Of a stretch of DNA of 27,028 nt, positions 1 to 7,732 are shown piece after piece (the first letter of the stretch is position 1; each line of letters opens with the position of its first letter). Location of the stretch: positions 1 through 27,028 of the IMG/VR virus record IMGVR_UViG_3300026075_000205; one strand, written 5' to 3'. The notes beneath the pieces were generated by a model. That model was not told the DNA's origin and ran no database searches. It saw nothing but the letters and a program-made list of their open reading frames with translations. The stretch is from a virus. Position numbers and translations under genes: made by a program.

Positions 1-47
1 AGCAGCAGCCAGGGACTACGCATCTTGGTTTGAGGGTGATCTAAACA

Positions 48-476
48 ATGCCTGGAATCCCTGGTCGTGGCGGTCCGGTCCCGAAACGGGCTGATCAGCG
101 ACGCCGCATGAACAAGCCCGAGGTTGAGGTCGAGCACGCCCCTGCCGCGGCGGTCGTGGTCATCCCTGAGCCGGATTCAGACTGGCATCCGGCCGCGCTG
201 GCGTTCTACCGGTCGCTTGCGGCCTCAGGTCAGAGCGTCTGGTATGAGCCGTCGGACTGGAGTGTGGCCTGGTACACGGCGTCGCTGATGTCCGTGACCC
301 TGGCGGACCCATATGCGCCGATGGTGGCCCGGGTTCAGGCCGGCTTCACGGCCCTGATGGCCACTGAGGGCGACCGGCGGCGGCTGCGGATCGAGTTGGA
401 GCGGGCTAAGGCTAAGCCTACGGAGGCTGACGGTGTCGCCAGGCTCGACGATTACCGCGATCGACTCTCCGGCTGA
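48..476 (+). CDS. Terminase small subunit
   Basis: A 142-residue protein, placed directly before the large terminase, that would recognise phage DNA and start packaging with the large subunit. The N-terminus is short and basic (GRGGPVPKRADQRRR), a pattern common at the start of small terminases of actinobacterial phages. It is followed by an Ala/Pro-rich linker and a helical region containing WHPAALAFYRSL and YEPSDW. The C-terminus is charged and helical (RLRIELERAKAK), as expected for an oligomerising segment. The ATG at 48 is preferred over the internal ATG at 108 because the basic stretch precedes the latter; a GAGGG lies about 11 bases upstream. The gene overlaps the large terminase by 44 bases. 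The family call rests on N-terminal pattern and position; I see no confident DNA-binding motif. Confidence 0.78.
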   Translation: MPGIPGRGGPVPKRADQRRRMNKPEVEVEHAPAAAVVVIPEPDSDWHPAALAFYRSLAASGQSVWYEPSDWSVAWYTASLMSVTLADPYAPMVARVQAGFTALMATEGDRRRLRIELERAKAKPTEADGVARLDDYRDRLSG

Positions 477-2103
477 CCGCCTAAGCACTCTGCCGGCCGG
501 GATTCCGGACCTGACGCTGGGTTGGGGCGTCGCGCAGTGGATGGAGACGTGGCTCGTCCAGCCCAACGGGCCGAAATCGGGCCGCAAGTTCCGCCTGGTC
601 GACTCCCAGCTGCGGTTCCTGCTCTGGTGGTACGCCCTGGACGACTCGGGCCAGTGGCTGTTTCACCACGCGGTGCGCCGGCTGGCGAAAGGCTCGGGCA
701 AGTCGCCGTTCGCGGCGGCTCTGGCTCTTGCCGAGCTGTGCGGTCCGGTCCGGCTGGCCGGCTGGGACCCGGAAATCCTCGGTGGGTGCCGTGGGCGGCG
801 GGTAGACATGCCGTGGGTGCAGATCGCGGCCACGGCGGAGTCGCAGACGGCCAACACGATGCGAATGGTGCGCGCATTCGCCCCGAAGGGCTCGCGGATC
901 GTCCGCCATTACCAACTGGACCCGGGCAAGACGCAGTATTACGCGGTTCCTGAGGGCAAACTCGAGGTGATCACGTCGTCGTCGACCGCGGCGGAGGGCG
1001 CTGAAGCGTCTTTCGTGGTGGCAGACGAGACGGAGCACTGGAAACCGTCGAATGGCGGCCCGGAACTGTCGGCGACGCTGGCGGACAACCTGGCCAAGTC
1101 CGGTTCGCGCATGTTGGAGACCTCCAATGCGTGGGTGCCCGGTACTGAGGCCGTCGCGGAGTCCACCTGGGACGCGTGGGTGGCGCAGGAGGAGGGCCGG
1201 ACCCGGGGTAAGTCGCGAATCCTCTACGACGCCCGCATCGCGCCGCCGGACACCGACCTGACCGACGAGTCCTCGCTCACCATGGCCCTGGCGCATGTCT
1301 ACGGCGACTGTGACTGGGTTGATCTGCGGCCGGTCGTGAACCGGATCTGGGATCCCCGCTCGAGCCCGGACGATTCGCGGCGCAAGTACCTGAACCGGCC
1401 GACGGTGAGCGCGGAGGCGTGGACGACCCCGGACGCGTGGGCGCTGTGCACCGACGCGGCCCGGGTGATCGCCGACGAGGATCCGATCGTCCTGTTCTTC
1501 GACGGGTCGAAGTCGGACGACTCCACCGCGCTACTTGGGTGTGACATGGACTCGGGTCACGTGTTCGTGATCGAGGCGTGGGAGCGTCCCCTCGGTAAGG
1601 ACGGCGAAGGCTGGCTGGTGGACCGGGTCGACGTCGACCGGGTGGTGCGGCGCACGTTCGAGCTGCACCCGAATGTGGTCGCGTTCTTCGCCGACGTCAA
1701 AGAGTTCGAGTCGTACGTGGACGCCTGGGGCCAGGAGTTCGGCGATCGGCTGCTGATCGACGCGGTTGGCGGCAAAGAGTCCCACCCGGTTGCATGGGAT
1801 ATGCGCGGGCACGTGCGGGAGTTCACCGCCGCGGCGGAGCGTATGCACGTCGACATCGCCAACCGGTCGGTGACTCACGACGGCGATTGGCGCTTGGCTC
1901 GGCATGCCGGCAACGCGATCCGCTCGCCGAACAGGTGGGGCGTGTCGGTGAGCAAGGAGTCCCGCGAGTCGCCGAGAAAGATCGACCTGATGGTATGCGC
2001 CATCGGGGCGCGGATGGTCCGCCGGCTGGTGCTGGCGTCGGAGGCGTGGCAGAAGCGGAACCTATCCAAGGGCAAGCAGCCCGGCCGCGTCAGGGGGTGG
2101 TGA
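433..2103 (+). CDS. Terminase large subunit (ATPase/nuclease)
   Basis: The packaging motor, which pumps DNA into the prohead through the portal and cuts the concatemer. The 556 residues match the usual size. The N-terminal ATPase has a Walker A-type loop, AKGSGKS (Lys about residue 90), and a Walker B-type strand ending VVADETEHW with Asp198 and Glu199. The C-terminal RNase H-like nuclease shows the expected acidic residues after hydrophobic strands: FFDGSKSDD (Asp357) and FFADVKE (Asp421). The start is GTG at 433, inside the end of the small terminase gene, which suggests translational coupling. The portal gene begins 4 bases after its stop. No truncation or frameshift is seen. Confidence 0.95.
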   Translation: MSPGSTITAIDSPADRLSTLPAGIPDLTLGWGVAQWMETWLVQPNGPKSGRKFRLVDSQLRFLLWWYALDDSGQWLFHHAVRRLAKGSGKSPFAAALALAELCGPVRLAGWDPEILGGCRGRRVDMPWVQIAATAESQTANTMRMVRAFAPKGSRIVRHYQLDPGKTQYYAVPEGKLEVITSSSTAAEGAEASFVVADETEHWKPSNGGPELSATLADNLAKSGSRMLETSNAWVPGTEAVAESTWDAWVAQEEGRTRGKSRILYDARIAPPDTDLTDESSLTMALAHVYGDCDWVDLRPVVNRIWDPRSSPDDSRRKYLNRPTVSAEAWTTPDAWALCTDAARVIADEDPIVLFFDGSKSDDSTALLGCDMDSGHVFVIEAWERPLGKDGEGWLVDRVDVDRVVRRTFELHPNVVAFFADVKEFESYVDAWGQEFGDRLLIDAVGGKESHPVAWDMRGHVREFTAAAERMHVDIANRSVTHDGDWRLARHAGNAIRSPNRWGVSVSKESRESPRKIDLMVCAIGARMVRRLVLASEAWQKRNLSKGKQPGRVRGW

Positions 2104-2107
2104 GACC

Positions 2108-3568
2108 ATGCCCCTGCCCGAGGACGATGCCCGCGAAGTGCTCGACGACCTGATGAAGGTCCGCGAGCGCGAGATGCGCCGACTGGACCGCATCCGCGGC
2201 TACATGATCGGCGAGACATGCCAGGTGTATTCGCCGCGCAAGTCGACGCGGGAGTATCGGCAGCTGGTCAACATGTCCAAGGTGAACGTGATGCCGCTGG
2301 TGGTGTCCACGTTCGCCGAGAACCTGTTTGTGGAGGGCTACCGCCCGGCGCGCTCGTCCAAGAACGCGAAGGCCTGGGGTTTGTGGCAGGACAACCGGAT
2401 GGATCAGCGCCAGTCGCTGATCTACCGTTCGGCGCTGACCTACGGCGTGTCGTACGCGACGGTGCTCAAGGCCGCGGGCGACACGGGTAAGGCGCTGATC
2501 GACCCGTATTCGCCGCGGCATCTGACCGCGGTCTACGAGGACCCGACCTGCGACGAGTGGCCCGTCTATGCGATCTGTGTGTCGTCGGGCTACGACGCGG
2601 CGACGCGCAAGGACGTGACCCGCGTTCGCCTGTACGACGACGAGTTCGTCTACTACTTCGTCAGGCCGAACGACAAGACCGGAACGATGACCTACGTGCA
2701 GGAGGAGTCCGGCGAGCACGGCCTGGGTGTCACGCCTGTGGTGCGGTTCGTCAACGCCGGGGTGGACCTGGACAACGGGCCCGCCTCCGAGGTCGAGGCG
2801 CTCATCGAACTCCAGGACCAGCTGGACAACACGACATACGGCCTGCTGATCTCGCAGCAGTTCACGGCGTTTCGCCAGCGCTGGGTCACCGGCATGACGA
2901 TCGAGCAGGACGCGTCCGGCGCCGACCGGGAGCCTTTCAACGCCGGAGTCGACCGTGTGTTCCAGGGCGAGAGCCCGGACACGAAGTTCGGCGAGTTCGG
3001 CGAATCCAACCTGGACGGCTATCTGGCCTCGCGTCAGTCGACGTTGCGGATCATCTCCGCGAAGGCTCAGCTGGCCCCGCACGCGCTGCTTGTCTCCGAC
3101 GGCGTGTCCAACCTGTCGGCTGAGGCGCTGGCGGCGCTGGAGGCGGCGCAGCAGCGCAAGACCGGCGAACAAAAGACCTCATTCGGCGAATCCAACGAGC
3201 AGATGTTGCGGCTCGCGTCAAAGGCGGCCGGCGATCAGGCCGGCTGGGAGGACACCAAAGCCCAGGTGGTGTGGCGCGACACCGAATCCCGTTCGCTGGC
3301 CCAGGTCGCCGACGCGCTGGGGAAGATGGCGCAGATGCTGGCGATCCCGCCGCGGGCGCTGTGGGACAAGATTCCGGGTGTCACCGACACCGACGTGCAA
3401 CGGTGGGAGAAGCTCGCCGACGCCGAGGACGGGTTGGGTGTTACCGGCACTAACGGGCAGGTCCCCGGCCAGCCGGCGCCGCCGTCGCCTGAGAAAATGA
3501 TGCAAGGCGGCAACGCGGGTAACGGCAACGCGGGTAACGGTTCCGCGCCGGCCCCTGCCGGTAGATGA
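2108..3568 (+). CDS. Portal protein (SPP1 gp6-like)
   Basis: A 486-residue portal subunit that would form the dodecameric ring at the packaging vertex, dock the terminase and later hold the neck. The order terminase-portal-MuF is diagnostic. The N-terminus is helical and charged; the middle contains YRSALTYGVSYATV and the pattern LIELQDQLDNTTYGLL, typical of gp6-type portals. NLSAEALAALEAAQQRKTG and the long helices that follow fit the stem and wing. The C-terminal tail from about residue 455 is Gly/Asn/Pro-rich, probably disordered, and holds a duplicated NAGNG motif. The ATG start follows a G-rich stretch (GGGGGTGGTGAG). Confidence 0.92.
   Translation: MPLPEDDAREVLDDLMKVREREMRRLDRIRGYMIGETCQVYSPRKSTREYRQLVNMSKVNVMPLVVSTFAENLFVEGYRPARSSKNAKAWGLWQDNRMDQRQSLIYRSALTYGVSYATVLKAAGDTGKALIDPYSPRHLTAVYEDPTCDEWPVYAICVSSGYDAATRKDVTRVRLYDDEFVYYFVRPNDKTGTMTYVQEESGEHGLGVTPVVRFVNAGVDLDNGPASEVEALIELQDQLDNTTYGLLISQQFTAFRQRWVTGMTIEQDASGADREPFNAGVDRVFQGESPDTKFGEFGESNLDGYLASRQSTLRIISAKAQLAPHALLVSDGVSNLSAEALAALEAAQQRKTGEQKTSFGESNEQMLRLASKAAGDQAGWEDTKAQVVWRDTESRSLAQVADALGKMAQMLAIPPRALWDKIPGVTDTDVQRWEKLADAEDGLGVTGTNGQVPGQPAPPSPEKMMQGGNAGNGNAGNGSAPAPAGR
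3509..3538 (+). repeat. Two perfect 15-bp direct repeats in the portal tail
   Basis: The unit GGCAACGCGGGTAAC occurs twice in tandem and encodes GNAGN-GNAGN in the low-complexity portal C-terminus. The copies are identical, which suggests a recent slippage duplication. The unit length is a multiple of three, so the frame is kept. Confidence 0.8.
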
Positions 3569-3581
3569 GGGGCAGCCCACG

Positions 3582-6500
3582 GTGGCTGTCCTCACCTTGT
3601 CCGACCGCCTGGCGATCGAGCACCAGAAACAAGTCGCGACTGTCGCGGGCGGGGTCACCTCCGGCGTTGTGAACATCGCGATGGGCGCCGACCCGCTGTC
3701 GGTGTCCACCTGGTTCTACGCCGCGATCGACGCGCTGACGGCCCGCATCCAGGCCGGATATGCGCTCAACCGGCGTTCGGCGATGGGCTACCTGCCCCAG
3801 CACGGCGCGCTCAACGGCGTGACCGTGCACCCAGTCCCGGGCTCGCTGGACACGGCCGCGCTGAAGGCGCGGTTGAACATCAACGGCCCGGTCGCGTTCA
3901 AGACGGCGATCGCCGCGGGCCGCGACGAAGAGGAAGCCCTGCGGTCGATGGCCACCCAGATGGGCGGCCTGGCCGACGAGATGGTGCGCAACGGCGACCG
4001 CGACGTCATCACCAACACGATCCGCCACGGCCGCGGCCTGGTCGCCTACCGGCGCCGTCTGGCCGGTAAGTCGTGCGGATTCTGCTCCATGATCGCGTCG
4101 CGCGGCGCGGTGTACACCGCCGAGACGAGCACGTTCCGCACGCACCCGCATTGCCGGTGCTGGGCCGAACCGGTGTACCGCCACGAGCCGGAGCCCCCAG
4201 AGGTGCAGCGGCTGGCGCGCCAGTGGCGTCGTGTCACCGCAGGCAAGCACGGCCAGGATGCCCAGCGGGCGTGGCGGCACCACTGGGAGCAGCGGGCCAC
4301 ACCGCAAGCCAAACAGCGCTTCGGCCTGGCCGCCTCCCAACCCGGCCCCGGGCCCGGTTTTAAGGCACCGCTGCCGTCGACACAGGTCGACATCCGGCCG
4401 GAATTGCAGGCCGCTCGCGGCGCAGCGCAACTGGATGCGGCGTTTCGGGCCGAGGCGAAACGCATCACCGGCCGCGACATCTCCGCGTACTTCGGCGGTT
4501 CGCTGCAGACCGCTCGCGAGCATGCCGAAGGCGTTCTGCGTGGGCTGGAACGCTTCCCCGACGCCAAGCTGCGCCGCGTCAACACCCACCCCATGACCGG
4601 GACAAGCGCCTACGCGCAGGCGGGCAATGAGGTCATTACCTTCAACTCCAAATGGGCCGGGGTTGCCGATCGTCAGGGCTACCTGGATTCGCTGGCCAAC
4701 GACGTCAAGGCGAACTGGCACCCGAAGGGCACCGACACGCCCGTCGCGAACGCGCTGCACGAGTTCGGCCACATCATCGACCTGGACACCATCGCCGGTT
4801 CAGCACATCTGGAAATCCAAGGCCTGGTGCTCGACGCCGCCGAACTCGCGGGGAAAACCGCATCCGAGGTCATCGAAGCGCAGGTGTCCCGGTATGCGCT
4901 GACCAACACACTCGAGCTCGCGGCTGAGGCGTTCTCGGACGTGATGATGAACGGCCCGCGGGCGTCCAAGCTCTCCCGCGAGATTTTCGACGTCCTGGTC
5001 GCCGAGTACAAACTGGGCGCAGGCAGGACCGGTATCAAGGGGTTCCTCTCCCCATCACTGCCTGCCCTGAGCGAGCCGGCGCCGCTGTCGGCCATGAAGG
5101 TCACAGAGCTGCGTGCCCTGGCCAAGGAGCGAGGGCTGACCGGCTATTCGAAGCTGACCAAGCCCCAGCTGCTGGAGCGCCTGGGCGGCGAGGCGAAGAT
5201 CGCCGTCCCCAAGGCCGCGGCAGTTGTTGACCGTTATCCGCTTGCTCCTGGCTATCGCGGTGCGACTGCGGCGCGCCGTCAGCGAGAGCGCGAAGAGGTT
5301 CTAACCCTGACGCGGGACGCGCCTGGTGGCGCACGCGACTGGCAGGGTATTTATCGCGAGCGCGCCGAGGCACTGGAAAGCACTGGCCACTTACGCCGGA
5401 CCGCTTCCGGCGACTTCACGCTGACAGATAAAGGCCGCGAGTACTTCGCAGTCAAGGGCGTTGCTGCGCCGCCCGCCACCCCAGCGGGGGATCTATCCAA
5501 GCTGAAGGTCACCGAGTTGCGCGCGCTGGCGAAGGAACGAGGCGTCACCGGCTACAGCAAGCTCACCAAGCCGCAGCTGCTCGACGAACTGCGCAAGCCC
5601 ATCCCGAAGGCCAAGGCGGGGAAGGCCACCGCGCAGGAGATCGCGACGGCACGGGGCAAGAACGCCAAGGTTCCCACCTACACGATCCCGCGAGACCTCC
5701 CCAAGGCCGACTTGGCGCGGATCAAGGACATCATCGGCACCGGCGAAGGAATCTCCCTGTCGATTGGTGCCGTGCCCGGCCTCGGCGTCAGGAACCTCGA
5801 TCTGCTGCTCCCGTTTAAGGCACGGGCGGCCGCCAACGCCAAGGAGCTCGCCCAGTTCGTGGTCGGATTCCGCAAGCAATACCCGGGTCTGTATGAGCAC
5901 CTCGCACACGAGGCCCAGGTCAAATCCTCATATGCCGAATGGCGGCAGGTTTTCAAGGTAAAGGGAACCGCCGTGCAGGTGCGCAAGGCCATGGTCGAGG
6001 AGCTGCGCGACCTCGTGTCGGACGCCCCCATCGTCGTCAGGCGGCGCCGCGAGTCGTCGCTGCTCGACATCCTGGAGAGCGGCCGCATGAAGACCCAATT
6101 CGAGACCGGCACGTCTGGCGGGTCGCTCGCACCAGAGATGCGCGCCGCCTTCGAGCAGCGAACCTGGGGCTATGCACGCGACCTGGATCCCAAGCTGAGG
6201 CCGATCTACGGGTACCTCTCACCTGCGGGCGTCGACGCCGAGAGCACTGCCTACCAGGCCGCCCAATACGGTGAGATCCGCATTGTGCTCAAGGATTCGG
6301 TCCGCCAGCGCACGTCGTTCATGGTAGGCGACTCCCTCGGCGCGTCGACGGGGACACCCACCGCGATGGATGCGCCCGGATGGGAAGCCTTCAACGTCTC
6401 ACCGGGCACTGGATGGCGCTCGCCGGGCGGCCTGGGCCGCGACTATGCCAGCGAAGCATTTCAGCGTAATCAGTACGTGGAGACCCAGATTCATGGCGGC

Positions 6501-6623
6501 GTGACGGTAGGCGACATCGCCGAGGTGGTCTTCACGCATGGCTACACGCCGCAAAAGGAGACCATTGAGGCGTTGCGGCGGGCAGGCGTGCCCTGGCGGA
6601 TCTCACGATCCCGCGCGCGGTAG
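3582..6623 (+). CDS. MuF minor capsid protein fused to metallopeptidase-like, SAP-like and ADP-ribosyltransferase-like domains
   Basis: A 1013-residue multidomain protein; plain MuF proteins are usually 250-400 residues. Residues 1-200 are MuF-like, with the signature Cys pair CGFC (165-168) and HPHCRCWAEPVY (Cys191, Cys193). Residues about 390-450 carry HEFGH (His393, Glu394, His397) and a downstream AAEAF (Glu449), the ligand pattern of a zinc gluzincin. Two SAP/Rho_N-like repeats sit at 502-534 and 638-670 around a winged-helix-like segment (LTDKGREYF). Residues about 815-1010 resemble ADP-ribosyltransferases of the DUF3626 type, ending in YVETQIHG (967-969, in the ExQ/ExE position) and DIAEVVFTHG. 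MuF proteins bind the portal region, and families with C-terminal toxin domains are known from phages. I infer a virion-packaged effector or toxin. The start is GTG at 3582, 13 bases after the portal stop. The ART assignment comes from pattern only. Confidence 0.82.
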   Translation: MAVLTLSDRLAIEHQKQVATVAGGVTSGVVNIAMGADPLSVSTWFYAAIDALTARIQAGYALNRRSAMGYLPQHGALNGVTVHPVPGSLDTAALKARLNINGPVAFKTAIAAGRDEEEALRSMATQMGGLADEMVRNGDRDVITNTIRHGRGLVAYRRRLAGKSCGFCSMIASRGAVYTAETSTFRTHPHCRCWAEPVYRHEPEPPEVQRLARQWRRVTAGKHGQDAQRAWRHHWEQRATPQAKQRFGLAASQPGPGPGFKAPLPSTQVDIRPELQAARGAAQLDAAFRAEAKRITGRDISAYFGGSLQTAREHAEGVLRGLERFPDAKLRRVNTHPMTGTSAYAQAGNEVITFNSKWAGVADRQGYLDSLANDVKANWHPKGTDTPVANALHEFGHIIDLDTIAGSAHLEIQGLVLDAAELAGKTASEVIEAQVSRYALTNTLELAAEAFSDVMMNGPRASKLSREIFDVLVAEYKLGAGRTGIKGFLSPSLPALSEPAPLSAMKVTELRALAKERGLTGYSKLTKPQLLERLGGEAKIAVPKAAAVVDRYPLAPGYRGATAARRQREREEVLTLTRDAPGGARDWQGIYRERAEALESTGHLRRTASGDFTLTDKGREYFAVKGVAAPPATPAGDLSKLKVTELRALAKERGVTGYSKLTKPQLLDELRKPIPKAKAGKATAQEIATARGKNAKVPTYTIPRDLPKADLARIKDIIGTGEGISLSIGAVPGLGVRNLDLLLPFKARAAANAKELAQFVVGFRKQYPGLYEHLAHEAQVKSSYAEWRQVFKVKGTAVQVRKAMVEELRDLVSDAPIVVRRRRESSLLDILESGRMKTQFETGTSGGSLAPEMRAAFEQRTWGYARDLDPKLRPIYGYLSPAGVDAESTAYQAAQYGEIRIVLKDSVRQRTSFMVGDSLGASTGTPTAMDAPGWEAFNVSPGTGWRSPGGLGRDYASEAFQRNQYVETQIHGGVTVGDIAEVVFTHGYTPQKETIEALRRAGVPWRISRSRAR
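5085..5183 (+). repeat. SAP/Rho_N-like repeat, copy 1
   Basis: This encodes residues 502-534 of the MuF fusion (core KVTELRALAKERG then TGYSKLTKPQLL). The helix-loop-helix pattern, with a Lys-Pro before the second helix, fits the SAP or Rho N-terminal fold, which binds nucleic acid in other proteins. The copy at 5493 is nearly identical in protein but differs at many synonymous bases. Confidence 0.7.
5493..5591 (+). repeat. SAP/Rho_N-like repeat, copy 2
   Basis: This encodes residues 638-670 of the MuF fusion, again with KVTELRALAKERG and TGYSKLTKPQLL. It lies about 300 bases after copy 1. The conserved protein with diverged third positions suggests an old duplication held by selection on the protein. 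Confidence 0.7.
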
Positions 6624-6632
6624 CGTGCACGT

Positions 6633-6842
6633 ATGCGGGTGATTGCGCGCGACGGCGACGCCGTACTGATCGCCGATGGCGAGGTTGGCGCGAGCGTCCT
6701 GCCCGACGGCAGGACTCTGGTGTTGCCGGTCGCGAGCCTCGCCGCGCAGGGGGACTGGGAGCCCGCCGATGGGCCGCTACCCCCTTTCGCACCAGCCGAC
6801 CTGCAGGCGCAGATCGACGATTTCCGCAGGCACTGGAAGTAG
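6633..6842 (+). CDS. Small protein of unknown function after MuF-ART
   Basis: I do not recognise a named family. The 69 residues look like a compact beta-rich N-terminal part (MRVIARDGDAVLIADG, then LPDGRTLVLPVASL) with an acidic C-terminal helix. There is no signal peptide or membrane segment. The ATG lies 10 bases after the MuF-ART stop, no good ribosome site is visible, and the next ORF begins 5 bases after its stop, so the trio looks co-transcribed. Position makes it a candidate immunity or chaperone partner for the toxin-like domain, which is inference only. Confidence 0.65.
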   Translation: MRVIARDGDAVLIADGEVGASVLPDGRTLVLPVASLAAQGDWEPADGPLPPFAPADLQAQIDDFRRHWK

Positions 6843-6847
6843 ACGTC

Positions 6848-7099
6848 ATGACCACAGGCCCCCGCTCCCAATGCGACACATGCGCACGGATGCGTTCCCC
6901 GTGGGAGAAGACCGGCGACCAGTTCGGCGAAGGCGGCCCGTTCTGTGCGGCGTTCCCCGCGCAAGAGGGCGGCATCCCCGACGTGGTCTACAACAACGGC
7001 GCCGACCACCGCCAGCCGGTCGACGGCGACCACGGCATTCGCTGGCGCGCCAAGGCGGGCGAGACCTTCCCCGAATGGGCGTTCAAACAGCCCGCATAA
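6848..7099 (+). CDS. Small Cys-containing protein after MuF-ART
   Basis: An 83-residue protein of unknown function. It has CDTC near the N-terminus, then FCAAFP, and a segment DHRQPVDGDHGIRW. The three Cys plus the His/Asp-rich stretch suggest a small metal-binding fold. From memory, proteins with the same CxxC ... CxAFP ... DHR ... GDHGI layout recur near phage head genes and ART-like genes in high-GC bacteria, but I cannot search for it. The ATG is preceded by GGAAG. The gene is the last before an intrinsic terminator at 7121, so it closes the MuF-ART transcription unit. Confidence 0.68.
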   Translation: MTTGPRSQCDTCARMRSPWEKTGDQFGEGGPFCAAFPAQEGGIPDVVYNNGADHRQPVDGDHGIRWRAKAGETFPEWAFKQPA

Positions 7100-7120
7100 G
7101 CAACCGGACCTATCCCGGCC

Positions 7121-7147
7121 AACCCCGTCCCGGTGGCGGGGTTTTTT
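7121..7147 (+). terminator. Rho-independent terminator after the MuF-ART module
   Basis: A 7-bp stem, AACCCCG (7121-7127) pairing with CGGGGTT (7137-7143), has a 9-base loop and is followed by an unbroken T run through 7147. It separates terminase-portal-MuF from scaffold-capsid and would let the two blocks be expressed at different levels. Confidence 0.82.
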
Positions 7148-7192
7148 CATGCGCCCAGGAGGCGCACCAATCCGCCCTGGAGGCGACAACTA

Positions 7193-7690
7193 ATGGCTGA
7201 CGACGACCAGGTTGACCCCGGCCAGGAGCCGGCCGACACCGACACCGAGCCGTTCGACCCGGCGCGCGCACGTGCCGCGCTGGAAAAGCGAAACCGCGAA
7301 AACCAGAACCTACGGGCCCGGCTGAAGGAACTCGAACCGCTCGCCACCAGGGCCCGGGAGGCCGACGAGGCAGCCAAAACTCAGGCCCAGAAAGACGCCG
7401 AAGCCAGGACGGCGGTCGAACGTGAACGCGACGACGCCCGGGCCGAACTGCTCCGATACAAGGTCGCCGCCGAGAAGGGCCTACCAGCCGACTTGGCTCA
7501 CCGGCTCCGCGGCGCGACCGAGGATGAACTGGCCAAGGACGCGGACGAGTTGCTCAAGCTCGTCAAACCCCAGCAACAGCCGACCGGCACCCGCCCGGTA
7601 GCCGATTTGCGGCCTGGCGCGCTGCCCACGTCTGAGCAGCAAAACCTTGACATCGACGGCTGGATCCGCGACAAGGCGCGCCGCCGATAG
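7193..7690 (+). CDS. Scaffold protein
   Basis: A 165-residue acidic, highly helical protein directly before the major capsid gene, the usual place and type of a head scaffold. Residues about 25-105 are a predicted coiled coil rich in Arg, Glu, Ala and Lys (RNRENQNLRARLKELEPL). A Gln/Pro linker follows, and the C-terminus is short and basic (IRDKARRR), as in scaffolds whose C-terminus contacts the capsid protein. The ATG at 7193 is chosen over an upstream in-frame GTG at 7133 because GGAGG at 7179-7183 sits 9 bases before it and the upstream part overlaps the terminator. No protease signature is seen. Confidence 0.85.
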   Translation: MADDDQVDPGQEPADTDTEPFDPARARAALEKRNRENQNLRARLKELEPLATRAREADEAAKTQAQKDAEARTAVERERDDARAELLRYKVAAEKGLPADLAHRLRGATEDELAKDADELLKLVKPQQQPTGTRPVADLRPGALPTSEQQNLDIDGWIRDKARRR

Positions 7691-7694
7691 ACCC

Positions 7695-7711
7695 GCCCCG
7701 AGCTACGGGGC
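7695..7711 (+). other. Small hairpin before the major capsid gene
   Basis: GCCCCG (7695-7700) and CGGGGC (7706-7711) form a 6-bp stem with a 5-base loop between scaffold and capsid genes. There is no T run, so it is not a terminator. It could protect or set the 5' end of capsid mRNA, but short GC hairpins also occur by chance here. Confidence 0.35.
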
Positions 7712-7732
7712 TAACCGAGAAAGAGAGGCCCC

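Noticed and set aside
2090-3172. 360-codon reverse open frame opposite the portal gene
   Set aside because: Arg/Val/His-rich shadow of the portal gene with no supporting start signal.
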